In this document: one piece after another, positions 35,475 to 43,473 of the stretch | How positions within the stretch are numbered: the first letter of the stretch is position 1 | How the letters are laid out: each line of letters starts with the position of its first letter | Source: Bacteroidota bacterium | GTDB taxonomy: Bacteria; Bacteroidota; Bacteroidia; Chitinophagales; Chitinophagaceae | Length of the DNA stretch: 52,828 bases | Assembly: GCA_029573235.1 (NCBI GenBank) | Contig: JAKQGX010000011.1 | Coordinates: 1 to 52,828 of the forward strand | Reading direction: 5' to 3' | Program-made: the position numbers and the translations under genes | Notes under the pieces: model-generated | Databases searched by the model: none | The model's input: only the letters and a program-made list of their open reading frames with translations | What the model was told of the DNA's origin: nothing

Positions 35475-35501
35475 AATCCGATTACGTTGTTTAAAGAATA
35501 G

Positions 35502-35528
35502 AGCCACCGTTAAGGTGGCTTTTTCTTT
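35502..35528 (+). terminator. Intrinsic terminator after the T9SS surface protein gene
   Basis: AGCCACC at 35502-35508 pairs with GGTGGCT at 35514-35520, a 7-bp stem with a 5-base loop, followed by TTTTCTTT. It begins 28 bases past the stop codon. Confidence 0.85.
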
Positions 35529-35691
35529 GGAAATATGCTATTCAAATAGTTCGTTATTCATTGTTATAAAATGATTCGTACAGTCTGGTGAATATCATGA
35601 TACGGCTATATATCAAAGGTCAAAATGGACGGAGATACCCCAACCCCATCTATATTAATAGTATCTTGCAAAGGCTATCGTTCTATCATAT

Positions 35692-37188
35692 ATGACACAA
35701 TACAATCAATACATAGAGCTGACTCAAAAAGCAGCTGATTTCAATAACGCAGCAGCCGTTTTAGGATGGGATCAAGAAGTATATATGCCTCCCAAAGGCT
35801 TTGCCTTCAGAGGTAGGCAACTCGCAACCCTCAGCGCACAAGCCCATGAAATGATGACCTCCGAAGCCTATGGTGCATTGCTAAAAGCATTATTAGAAAG
35901 TTCTTCGCTTAAAGAGGAAGCCATACGCAACGTGCAAATTAGTTGGGAGGACTATGAGAAAAACAAACGTATTCCTGTTTCCTTTGTATCGCAGCTTACA
36001 ACGCAAACTACCCAATGCTTTGGTGCCTGGATGGAAGCAAGACAAAAAAATGATTATTCTCTTTTTGCCCCGCAACTCGATAAAATGATTGCCTTAAAAC
36101 GACAACAAGCCGATTATTACGGCTATCAAGATCACCCTTATGATGCCTTGTTGGATGATTATGAGAAAGGTGCAACGGTATCGCAACTGGATGTCGTTTT
36201 TCAACAAGTACAAAAGCAATTATCACCACTCGTAGCAAGCATTGCGGCAAAGCCAATAATAGACGACCATTGTTTTCATCAGCATTATGATCGGCAGAAA
36301 CAATTTGATTTCTCGATGCAAGTGTTGCGCCGAATGGGTTATGATTTTGACGCCGGAAGGCAAGATTTTTCCGAACACCCCTTCACGACTTCTTTTTCGC
36401 CACAGGATGTGCGCATTACTACCCGTGTGGATGAAAACGATTTCAGTTCGTTGCTTTGGAGTAGCATTCACGAAGGAGGTCATGCATTGTATGAACAAGG
36501 ACTACCGACGGAACAATATGGGTTGCCATTGGGTATGCCGGCTTCACTATCCATCCACGAGTCGCAATCGAGGTTGTGGGAAAATGGTATCGGAAGGAGC
36601 ATGGACTTTTGGAGCTATTTCTACCCGCAGTTACAAGCCCTATTTCCTGATTCGTTACAAGAAGTGAGCCTGGAGCAGTTTTATAATAGCATGAACCGTG
36701 TGAGCCCATCTTTGATACGGACAGAAGCCGATGAACTCACATACCATTTTCATGTGATGATACGCTACGAAATCGAGAAGGCATTACTCAGCAATGAACT
36801 GCAAGCTAAAGACCTCTCTGAAGTTTGGAATGCCTACTACCAGCGATATTTGGGAGTTACACCTACTGATGATAAAAGCGGCGTTTTGCAAGATGTGCAT
36901 TGGAGCCACGGAAGTTTTGGGTATTTCCCCACGTATTCGCTGGGCAGCTTTTATGCCGCACAATTTTTAGCTACTGCAAAAGAAACCATTCCAACTATCA
37001 CCACCGATATGGCAAAGGGTGATTTTACCCAATTGCTGAATTGGTTGAGAATGAATATTCACCAACACGGTAGGCGGTATCGCAGTGAAGCATTATGCCA
37101 AAAAGTGACCGGAAAGCCGCTTGACTTCAACGTCTTCTTAAATTATGCTCAAGAAAAATATGCGGCTATTTATGGACTAAAGCAATAA
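35692..37188 (+). CDS. M32-family metallocarboxypeptidase (Taq carboxypeptidase type)
   Basis: A 498-residue cytoplasmic carboxypeptidase of family M32, which removes C-terminal amino acids with broad specificity. The zinc motif HEGGH is at residues 260-264 (SSIHEGGHALYEQG), and the third ligand is expected in SIHESQSRLWENGIGRS about 25 residues later. The ITTRVDENDF segment just ahead and HFHVMIRYEIEKALL near residue 350 are also typical. The length is normal for the family. The ATG at 35692 is the natural start. A small membrane-protein gene follows within ten bases. Confidence 0.95.
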   Translation: MTQYNQYIELTQKAADFNNAAAVLGWDQEVYMPPKGFAFRGRQLATLSAQAHEMMTSEAYGALLKALLESSSLKEEAIRNVQISWEDYEKNKRIPVSFVSQLTTQTTQCFGAWMEARQKNDYSLFAPQLDKMIALKRQQADYYGYQDHPYDALLDDYEKGATVSQLDVVFQQVQKQLSPLVASIAAKPIIDDHCFHQHYDRQKQFDFSMQVLRRMGYDFDAGRQDFSEHPFTTSFSPQDVRITTRVDENDFSSLLWSSIHEGGHALYEQGLPTEQYGLPLGMPASLSIHESQSRLWENGIGRSMDFWSYFYPQLQALFPDSLQEVSLEQFYNSMNRVSPSLIRTEADELTYHFHVMIRYEIEKALLSNELQAKDLSEVWNAYYQRYLGVTPTDDKSGVLQDVHWSHGSFGYFPTYSLGSFYAAQFLATAKETIPTITTDMAKGDFTQLLNWLRMNIHQHGRRYRSEALCQKVTGKPLDFNVFLNYAQEKYAAIYGLKQ

Positions 37189-37197
37189 ACCTAAGTG

Positions 37198-37698
37198 ATG
37201 AATGACCTCCAATTGATACAGTACAAATCACCGCTCACCCCTGCTGAACTTTCCTTCTTAAAACAAAAAGAAATGAAAGATCGGAAGCAGTTGTACAAAA
37301 TTATGGGACTGTTGATGGTATTGTGTTTCTTGGCGCCCTTTGCGGGTGCTTGGGTTCGTGCTTTAGAAGGAGATGAATTGGCCTTTTCGATTGCTAATTA
37401 TTTTTTGGGAGTTGTTTTTTTATTGCTCTTTTGCAGCCTAGCCGTATATTGGACGTATCGAAAGTTTTTGTACAAAGTACAACAAGACATCCACCACGGG
37501 AGCAAACTGATAGACACCGTTACCATTACCCGCAAGCAATACATGGTGGCAAACAATGCCTACTATTTCTATATCACCTCTGCCATCAAACTGAGTATTG
37601 AAGTGTCTGAAGAAGACTACCGCAGGCTACGCGAAGGCGATGAAATTCGCATAGAATACACTGGTTACTCACATCAATACTTAGGGTATATTTGTTAA
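37198..37698 (+). CDS. Small membrane protein of unknown function
   Basis: A 166-residue protein that I do not recognise. It has a basic N-terminus (about 40 residues), two membrane segments (IMGLLMVLCFLAPFAGAW and FLGVVFLLLFCSLAVYWTY), and a 75-residue cytoplasmic or periplasmic tail rich in charged residues and strands (TVTITRKQYMVANNAYYFYI). The tail reads like a small beta-barrel domain. It sits nine bases after the M32 gene, so it is likely cotranscribed, with lepB starting 83 bases later. I start it at the ATG 37198 rather than the GTG before it. Confidence 0.7.
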   Translation: MNDLQLIQYKSPLTPAELSFLKQKEMKDRKQLYKIMGLLMVLCFLAPFAGAWVRALEGDELAFSIANYFLGVVFLLLFCSLAVYWTYRKFLYKVQQDIHHGSKLIDTVTITRKQYMVANNAYYFYITSAIKLSIEVSEEDYRRLREGDEIRIEYTGYSHQYLGYIC

Positions 37699-37781
37699 AT
37701 CTGAAAAATGAGACATCGCCTTCATAATATTTTGCTTGTTTTTGTTGTTATTTTGGCTCCTCATATACTACAACAATATCC

Positions 37782-38978
37782 ATGCGATTAGCCTTTTGGA
37801 AAAAGTCTCCCTCAAAAGGAGATAAGAAAAAATCAGTGATGCGGGAATGGTTGGATGCTGCCATTTTTGCTATCGTTGCTGCTACTATTATCCGCACCTT
37901 CTTTATTGAAGCCTATACTATCCCCACGGGCTCTATGGAAGGAAGCTTATTGGTAAACGATTATTTGTTTGTAAGCAAGATGGCTTATGGACCTCGGGTA
38001 CCCATGACACCTTTGTCAGTGCCGTTGGTACATAACACCATGCCCCTAACTGGTGGTAAGTCATATAGCGATGCGGTGCAATGGAAGTACCGCCGTTGGT
38101 GGGGCTTCGGAGATATTAAACGCAATGATGTGGTCGTGTTCAACTTTCCACATGGTGACACGGTGATGAAAGAAAATCCTAATGAAGACTATTATGCCAA
38201 GGTAAGAGAGATGGGACGCGATGCCGTATGGGCTACTTATACTATTGAGGCAAGACCGGTGGACAAAGCAGACAATTACATTAAGCGATGCGTGGGATTA
38301 CCGGGTGATGTATTAGAGCTGAAAAACGCTCAATTATTTGTCAATGGAAAGCCTAGCGAAGTATTGCCACATTCCAAATTGCTGTATCAAGTAATAACCA
38401 ACGGCAAACCACTAGATATGGAGCTGCTCGAGGAAAATGATGTAGAAGTAGTGGGCGGCAATGGAAATATGTATTTGTTGTTTGTAGAAAACGATTGGGC
38501 AAATACGCTGAAGAAAATGACAAATGTCGTATCGGCACAGCCCTTCACTAAAACTCCGGGCGATGTGGGGAGTGTGAGAGAATGGACCTTCCCTCAAGAC
38601 ACAGCCCACTTCAAATGGAATGTAGATAACTTCGATGCATTAACCATTCCGAAGAAAGGTACCACCGTAACCCTCACGCCACAGAACATAGCCCTATACC
38701 GACGCATCATTTCGGTATATGAAAAAAATACTTTGGAGGAACGCCCGGATGGGTTTGTGATTAATGGAAAACCCTCCAACACATATACCTTCCAGATGGA
38801 TTACTATTGGATGATGGGAGACAATCGTCACAATTCGTTAGACTCTCGCTTTTGGGGATTTGTACCCGAAGACCATGTGGTGGGCAAAGCCTCTTTTGTG
38901 TGGTTGAGCTACAAAGAAAGTCTCTTCAGCCCTCGATGGAGCAGGTTGCTACGTTCGGTTAAATCATTGGAAAAATAA
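37782..38978 (+). CDS. lepB: Signal peptidase I
   Basis: A 398-residue type I signal peptidase. A single N-terminal membrane segment (WLDAAIFAIVAATIIRTFFI) leads directly to the catalytic Ser51 in IPTGSMEGSLL. The general base is Lys168 in NYIKRCVGLPGD. The last conserved box is MGDNRHNSLDSRFWG (box E), followed by VPEDHVVGKA. It is longer than the usual 200-320 residues because of insertions between the catalytic boxes, a common trait in Bacteroidota. It cleaves signal peptides of exported proteins, including the T9SS cargo of this window. A terminator follows at once. Confidence 0.96.
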   Translation: MRLAFWKKSPSKGDKKKSVMREWLDAAIFAIVAATIIRTFFIEAYTIPTGSMEGSLLVNDYLFVSKMAYGPRVPMTPLSVPLVHNTMPLTGGKSYSDAVQWKYRRWWGFGDIKRNDVVVFNFPHGDTVMKENPNEDYYAKVREMGRDAVWATYTIEARPVDKADNYIKRCVGLPGDVLELKNAQLFVNGKPSEVLPHSKLLYQVITNGKPLDMELLEENDVEVVGGNGNMYLLFVENDWANTLKKMTNVVSAQPFTKTPGDVGSVREWTFPQDTAHFKWNVDNFDALTIPKKGTTVTLTPQNIALYRRIISVYEKNTLEERPDGFVINGKPSNTYTFQMDYYWMMGDNRHNSLDSRFWGFVPEDHVVGKASFVWLSYKESLFSPRWSRLLRSVKSLEK

Positions 38979-38995
38979 AAATGACATCCACTACA

Positions 38996-39024
38996 ACATT
39001 CACTCTCGGGTGAATGTTTTTTTT
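38996..39024 (+). terminator. Intrinsic terminator after lepB
   Basis: ACATTCAC at 38996-39003 pairs with GTGAATGT at 39010-39017 (8-bp stem, 6-base loop), followed by a run of T to 39024. Confidence 0.87.
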
Positions 39025-39123
39025 GCTTTGAAGCAATTTGAATCCGTGAAAAGCCACAAAGATTGCGTACGTTGTAGGTGCAATATTTTTAATAACCCCA
39101 TCTACTAATTACTGTTTAAGTTT

Positions 39124-39131
39124 TATTTTTG
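39124..39131 (+). promoter_or_regulatory. Bacteroidota -7 box (TATTTTTG)
   Basis: An exact TAnnTTTG match 16 bases before the ATG of the methyltransferase. It is the likely promoter of the whole methyltransferase-ketosynthase group. No clear -33 TTG is found at the usual spacing. Confidence 0.42.
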
Positions 39132-39147
39132 AACCAAAAGCTACTTC

Positions 39148-40239
39148 ATGACAGCAACCAACGAAAAACAAAAACCACTATTTACTGAAGACAATATGTC
39201 CGCGGTTGATGCCATCTCACAGGCGCAGTATATTGCATTTGCTCCCTATATTTTTCAAGCCTCTATATTATTGCGAGACAAAGGCATTTTGAAAGCTGTT
39301 GACGATGCCAAAATGAATGGAATAACTATTGAATCCGTTATCGAACAAACAGGGCTTCGGCACTATGCTGTTAGGGTGCTGCTGGAAGCCGGCTTGGGTA
39401 TAGGCTTGGTGTATAGAAAAGTAGGAAAATACTATCTGACAAAGACCGGTCACTTTTTCATAAACCACCCCATGTCTATTGCCAATACCGATTTTATGAA
39501 AGACGTTTGTTACGATGGCGCACAAGACTTGGAAGCATCTATTATTACCGGTAAGCCGAAAGGCTTGCGCCACCTTGGCGGGTGGGAGACTATCTACCAA
39601 GGATTATCCCTATTGCAAGAACCCGCAAAGACGAGTTGGTTTAAGTTTGACCATTATTATTCTGATAATGCTTTCCCCGAAGCCTTGCCCTTATTATTTG
39701 CCTCGAAGCCTAAAAAGATAATGGACATAGGTGCGAATACAGGTAAGTTTTCTTTGGCTTGCTTAGCCTACGACCCTCAAGTAGAAATTGGGTTAGTGGA
39801 TTTACAAATTCAATTAGATGTTGCAAAAAAGAACATTGAAGCAGCCGGCTATGGCAATCGTGTACAATACCATCAAGCCAATATGCTGGACGATAAAACC
39901 GTACTACCTAAGGGGTACGACATCATCTGGATGAGCCAATTCTTAGATTGTTTTGCCGACGATGAGATTGTAGCGATTCTAAAAAAATGCCATGAAGCCT
40001 TAGATGCCAATGGACGTGTTTTTATCAACGAAACATTTTGGGATGTACAACGTTTCCCTGCATCAGCCTTCAGTTTGCAGATGACCTCACTTTATTTTAC
40101 TACGATGGCCAATGGCAATAGCCAGATGTACGATAGCGAAGTGTTTATAAAATTAATTGATGAAGCCGGATTTACAATTGTGAACCAAACCAATGAAATA
40201 GGCTTGAGCCACACCATTCTCGAAATTCAAAAAAAATAA
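39148..40239 (+). CDS. SAM-dependent methyltransferase of a polyketide-type locus
   Basis: A 363-residue class I methyltransferase. The N-terminal 110 residues form a winged-helix-like dimerisation region (FQASILLRDKGILKAVDDA, YAVRVLLEAGLGIGLV), as in O-methyltransferases of secondary metabolism. AdoMet motif I is KIMDIGANTGKFSLACLA (residues about 190-207), followed by VGLVDLQIQLDVAKKNIEAAG and the acidic DIIWMSQFLDCF. It is the first gene of the locus with a halogenase-like enzyme and ketosynthases. By analogy with flexirubin/aryl polyene clusters it may methylate the aromatic head group, but the substrate is an inference. Confidence 0.88.
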   Translation: MTATNEKQKPLFTEDNMSAVDAISQAQYIAFAPYIFQASILLRDKGILKAVDDAKMNGITIESVIEQTGLRHYAVRVLLEAGLGIGLVYRKVGKYYLTKTGHFFINHPMSIANTDFMKDVCYDGAQDLEASIITGKPKGLRHLGGWETIYQGLSLLQEPAKTSWFKFDHYYSDNAFPEALPLLFASKPKKIMDIGANTGKFSLACLAYDPQVEIGLVDLQIQLDVAKKNIEAAGYGNRVQYHQANMLDDKTVLPKGYDIIWMSQFLDCFADDEIVAILKKCHEALDANGRVFINETFWDVQRFPASAFSLQMTSLYFTTMANGNSQMYDSEVFIKLIDEAGFTIVNQTNEIGLSHTILEIQKK

Positions 40240-40276
40240 CCCATTCTCTTCCCTTTATAGAAACAATACCACAATC

Positions 40277-41524
40277 ATGCACGAAGAAAATAATGTAGAT
40301 GTCTTAGTGATTGGTGCCGGACCTTCAGGAACCATCGCTTCTTCCATAATCAAACAAGCAGGATATACCGTACAAGTAGTAGAGAAAATGCTGTTCCCTC
40401 GATTTGTAATTGGCGAAAGCCTTTTGCCCCGATGCATGGAAGCATTGGAAGAAGCAAAGTTTTTGGATGCCGTAAAAGCAAAAGCCTTTCAACAAAAAGA
40501 CGGAGCCAAATTTGTGATGAACGACGGCGCTATTTGCGATTTCAACTTCAACCAACAATACACTCAAGGCTGGGACTGGACTTGGCAGGTACCTCGTTCC
40601 GAATTTGACAAAGTACTGGCTGATGAATGTGAGAAAATGGGTGTGCCTATTTCTTATGAAACCGAAGTAACCGATATAAAAATATACAACGACCATTCTA
40701 TTACTACCGTGAAAAAAGCCGTTGGTACTACAGAAACCATTCGGGCAAAATTCATTGTAGATGGCAGTGGCTACGGACGGGTTATTCCACGTCTTTTTGG
40801 ATTAGAGCGCCCTTCGTCATTGCCGCCACGTAAGACTATTTTTTGCCACATGAGCGACCCCAAGCGTGCCGAAAATTATGAACCCGACCGCATCATAGTT
40901 TACGTGTATAACAAAACTACTTGGGTATGGATTATTCCTTTCTCCAATGGCAACACATCATTAGGTTTTGTAGGCGACCCTGATTTTTTTGACCAATTCA
41001 ATGGGGATATTACGCAGCAATACCAACAGATGATAGCCTCGGTACCGTATTTGCAAGAGCGATTTGGTGACGCTGTATTGCAATGGGAGCAACCCCGTCA
41101 ATTGCAGAGCTGGAGCGTAACTACCGATAAGTTTTATGGAGATGGTTTTGTACTTACCGGCAATGTTACCGAGTTTTTAGATCCGGTTTTTTCGTCGGGT
41201 GTAACACTGGCAGCAGTCTCCGCACAGTTGGCAGCTAAGTTGGTTATAAAACATTTGAAAGGAGAAACAGTAGATTGGGATAGCGAATACATGAAGGTGA
41301 TGCAAAGTGGGGTAGAAGTTTTTCGCACCTATGTGAACGGTTGGTACAACGGAGATTTGTATAAAATATTTTTTGCCAAAGACCCCGATCCGAAAATTAA
41401 AGCACAGATATGCTCGGTGCTTGCCGGATACGTTTGGGATCAAAGCAATCCTTTTGTGAAAAGTCACGAAAAGAATGTACGCACCTTGGCGCATTTCCTC
41501 GAAACACACAATACGGCTCATTAA
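40277..41524 (+). CDS. FAD-dependent oxidoreductase, flavin-dependent halogenase-like
   Basis: A 415-residue flavoprotein. The FAD-binding GxGxxG is at residues 13-18 (VIGAGPSG). VIGESLLP (44-51), QVPRSEFD (about 104-111) and VDGSGYGRVIPR near residue 160 fit the halogenase/geranylgeranyl-reductase superfamily. At residues 216-221 the protein reads WVWIIP, which matches the WxWxIP signature of flavin-dependent halogenases, while a second WTWQVP (101-106) belongs to a different conserved part. Enzymes of this type occur in flexirubin clusters, some of whose pigments are chlorinated. Without a biochemical test, halogenation is a hypothesis; hydroxylation or desaturation is possible. The gene ends one base before the ketosynthase-like fragment starts. 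Confidence 0.85.
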   Translation: MHEENNVDVLVIGAGPSGTIASSIIKQAGYTVQVVEKMLFPRFVIGESLLPRCMEALEEAKFLDAVKAKAFQQKDGAKFVMNDGAICDFNFNQQYTQGWDWTWQVPRSEFDKVLADECEKMGVPISYETEVTDIKIYNDHSITTVKKAVGTTETIRAKFIVDGSGYGRVIPRLFGLERPSSLPPRKTIFCHMSDPKRAENYEPDRIIVYVYNKTTWVWIIPFSNGNTSLGFVGDPDFFDQFNGDITQQYQQMIASVPYLQERFGDAVLQWEQPRQLQSWSVTTDKFYGDGFVLTGNVTEFLDPVFSSGVTLAAVSAQLAAKLVIKHLKGETVDWDSEYMKVMQSGVEVFRTYVNGWYNGDLYKIFFAKDPDPKIKAQICSVLAGYVWDQSNPFVKSHEKNVRTLAHFLETHNTAH

Positions 41525-42082
41525 GTGAAATCAGGTATCACATCCATTCATTCAGTACGCATTAAGGATCAACAAGTCACTCGAAATGGAGTGGTAGTGC
41601 TTGCAGAACCTACTATTGATGCTACTGCAGTTTATCGTAGCATAAGCATGAACTATCCTAAATTTTTTAAAATGGATAGCCTTTGTAAATGGGCGATGGT
41701 GGCTGCTGAGTGCCTTTTGAAAGATGCCGAAGACTATTGCTATGCTTCCATCGAAAAAACGAACATTGCTATGGTTCTAATGACCCGAAACGGTTGTATA
41801 GATGTAGATAAAAAATATTGGGAAACCACTGCCGCCATTGCAAGCCCAGCACTATTTGTATATACCTTGCCCAACATTATGTTGGGTGAAATAAGCATCA
41901 AGCATGGCTTTAAAGGCGAACAGCTAACCCTTGTCAGCAATCAATATGACAAAGATTTATTGCAGTTTTGGGTATCGGATGTGTTACAAAATAGAGGAAT
42001 GAAGGCTTGCCTTGCTGGATGGGTGGATGTAGAAAACGACAAGGCATCCATTGCATTGGATTGGTATGTGCAGGAAACTTGA
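41525..42082 (+). CDS. Ketosynthase-like fragment, no active-site Cys
   Basis: A 185-residue protein that resembles the N-terminal part of a beta-ketoacyl synthase. The WAMVAAECLLKDAED helix, NIAMVLMTRNGCIDVDKKYWET, PALFVYTLPNIMLGEISIKHGFKG and QLTLVSN follow the KS order, but the protein stops before the region that would carry the catalytic Cys and both His, then continues with a short divergent tail. It cannot condense alone. It begins with a GTG directly after the stop of the FAD-oxidoreductase, so the two are translationally coupled. Short proteins like this are found in some aryl polyene-type clusters. It may be a structural partner for the KS, or a remnant. Confidence 0.75.
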   Translation: MKSGITSIHSVRIKDQQVTRNGVVVLAEPTIDATAVYRSISMNYPKFFKMDSLCKWAMVAAECLLKDAEDYCYASIEKTNIAMVLMTRNGCIDVDKKYWETTAAIASPALFVYTLPNIMLGEISIKHGFKGEQLTLVSNQYDKDLLQFWVSDVLQNRGMKACLAGWVDVENDKASIALDWYVQET

Positions 42083-42168
42083 TGAGTGTTATTCAATCCT
42101 ATTGCCACAGAGTTTGCCTTCTTCGATAGTGAAAAAAAATTGGTTCATTTAAAAAAACATTCCGGCGC

Positions 42169-43365
42169 TTGCATTCAAAATCATACATCGTAAATACAGG
42201 TATTATCACTGCCATCGGTAATAATGCTACCGTATGCTTACAATCCTTGCAGAAAGGCGAGAGTGGCATTTCATATCCGTCGATATTAAAAACACACTGG
42301 CAAGATACCTTTCCGGTAGGCGAGGTGAAAATGAGCAATGCAGAACTGGCTGCTTTCACCGGTATCCATGAGCAATTGCCCCGCACGGCGCTATTATCAG
42401 CTATTGCCGTACAGGAGGCATGGGCGCCTTACCGTCATGAGGTAGGAAATCTACGGGTGGGTTTTTTCTCTGCCAATACCGTTGGCGGCATGGACTTGAC
42501 AGAAGCGGTTTATGATGCAGTAAAAAATGGAGTGGTTAAAGAACATCATGCACAATTAAAGTACCATGAATGTGGTGCCGTTACCGAAGCAGTGCGTCGT
42601 CATTTTCAGCTTGATGGTTTTTGTACCACCCTTAGCACCGCCTGTTCTTCTTCTGCCAATAGTATTATGATGGCGGCACAAATGATAGAACAGGATCTAC
42701 TGGACGTAGCCATTGCAGGTGGTGCTGATGCGTTATCCCGTTTTACACTGAATGGATTTAATACCCTCATGATTTTGGACAAACAACCTTGTCGTCCGTT
42801 TGATCAAGAACGCCAAGGGTTAAACCTGGGTGAAGGTGCCGGTTATGTATTGTTGATGAATGAGCGTGCCATGAAGCAATATCAAGTGACACCTATTTGT
42901 ACCGTGAGTGGATATGCCAATGCCAATGATGCCTATCACCAAACCGCCTCATCGCCGGAAGGAATAGGTAATAAATTAGCTATGTCGCATGCACTTCATA
43001 AAAGTGGATTGCAACCGCAACAAATAGATTATATCAACTTGCACGGCACCGGCACTGCTAACAATGACAGTTCCGAAGGAAAGGCTATAGAAGTATTGTT
43101 TGATGGACAAATACCGGCTGCATCATCTACCAAAGCATTTACAGGACATACGCTGGGCGCGGCTGCAGGGGTAGAAGCCGTCTTCTCTACCTGGGCTATT
43201 CGTGAGGGGATCATCTTCCCGAATCTAAGATGGCAACATGCAATGGAAGATATCTCTTGGCAACCGGTAACAAGCCTGCGCACCCAGCAACCGGTACGTC
43301 ATGTGTTGTCCAATTCATTTGGCTTTGGTGGCAATTGCTCGACCCTTATCTTTTCCAAAACATAA
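42169..43365 (+). CDS. Beta-ketoacyl-ACP synthase (KAS I/II type), active triad
   Basis: A 398-residue condensing enzyme of the FabF/FabB type. The triad is complete: Cys159 in LSTACSSSAN, His292 in NLHGTGTANND and His327 in AFTGHTLGAAAG. It should extend an acyl-ACP by Claisen condensation with malonyl-ACP. The start is TTG at 42169, because no ATG or GTG fits just upstream and an in-frame stop lies at 42130. The partner is the Cys-less homologue immediately downstream, giving a KS-CLF pair as in aryl polyene synthases. No ACP gene is near. Confidence 0.9.
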   Translation: MHSKSYIVNTGIITAIGNNATVCLQSLQKGESGISYPSILKTHWQDTFPVGEVKMSNAELAAFTGIHEQLPRTALLSAIAVQEAWAPYRHEVGNLRVGFFSANTVGGMDLTEAVYDAVKNGVVKEHHAQLKYHECGAVTEAVRRHFQLDGFCTTLSTACSSSANSIMMAAQMIEQDLLDVAIAGGADALSRFTLNGFNTLMILDKQPCRPFDQERQGLNLGEGAGYVLLMNERAMKQYQVTPICTVSGYANANDAYHQTASSPEGIGNKLAMSHALHKSGLQPQQIDYINLHGTGTANNDSSEGKAIEVLFDGQIPAASSTKAFTGHTLGAAAGVEAVFSTWAIREGIIFPNLRWQHAMEDISWQPVTSLRTQQPVRHVLSNSFGFGGNCSTLIFSKT

Positions 43366-43473
43366 ACTCAAACCTTAGTGCCGGCAATGCTATGGTAATG
43401 TTGAAATCTATCGATATGATGAATTTGGCTTGCGAAAGCACCGGTGTTTCATCTTTCTGAAAAAAACAATCGT

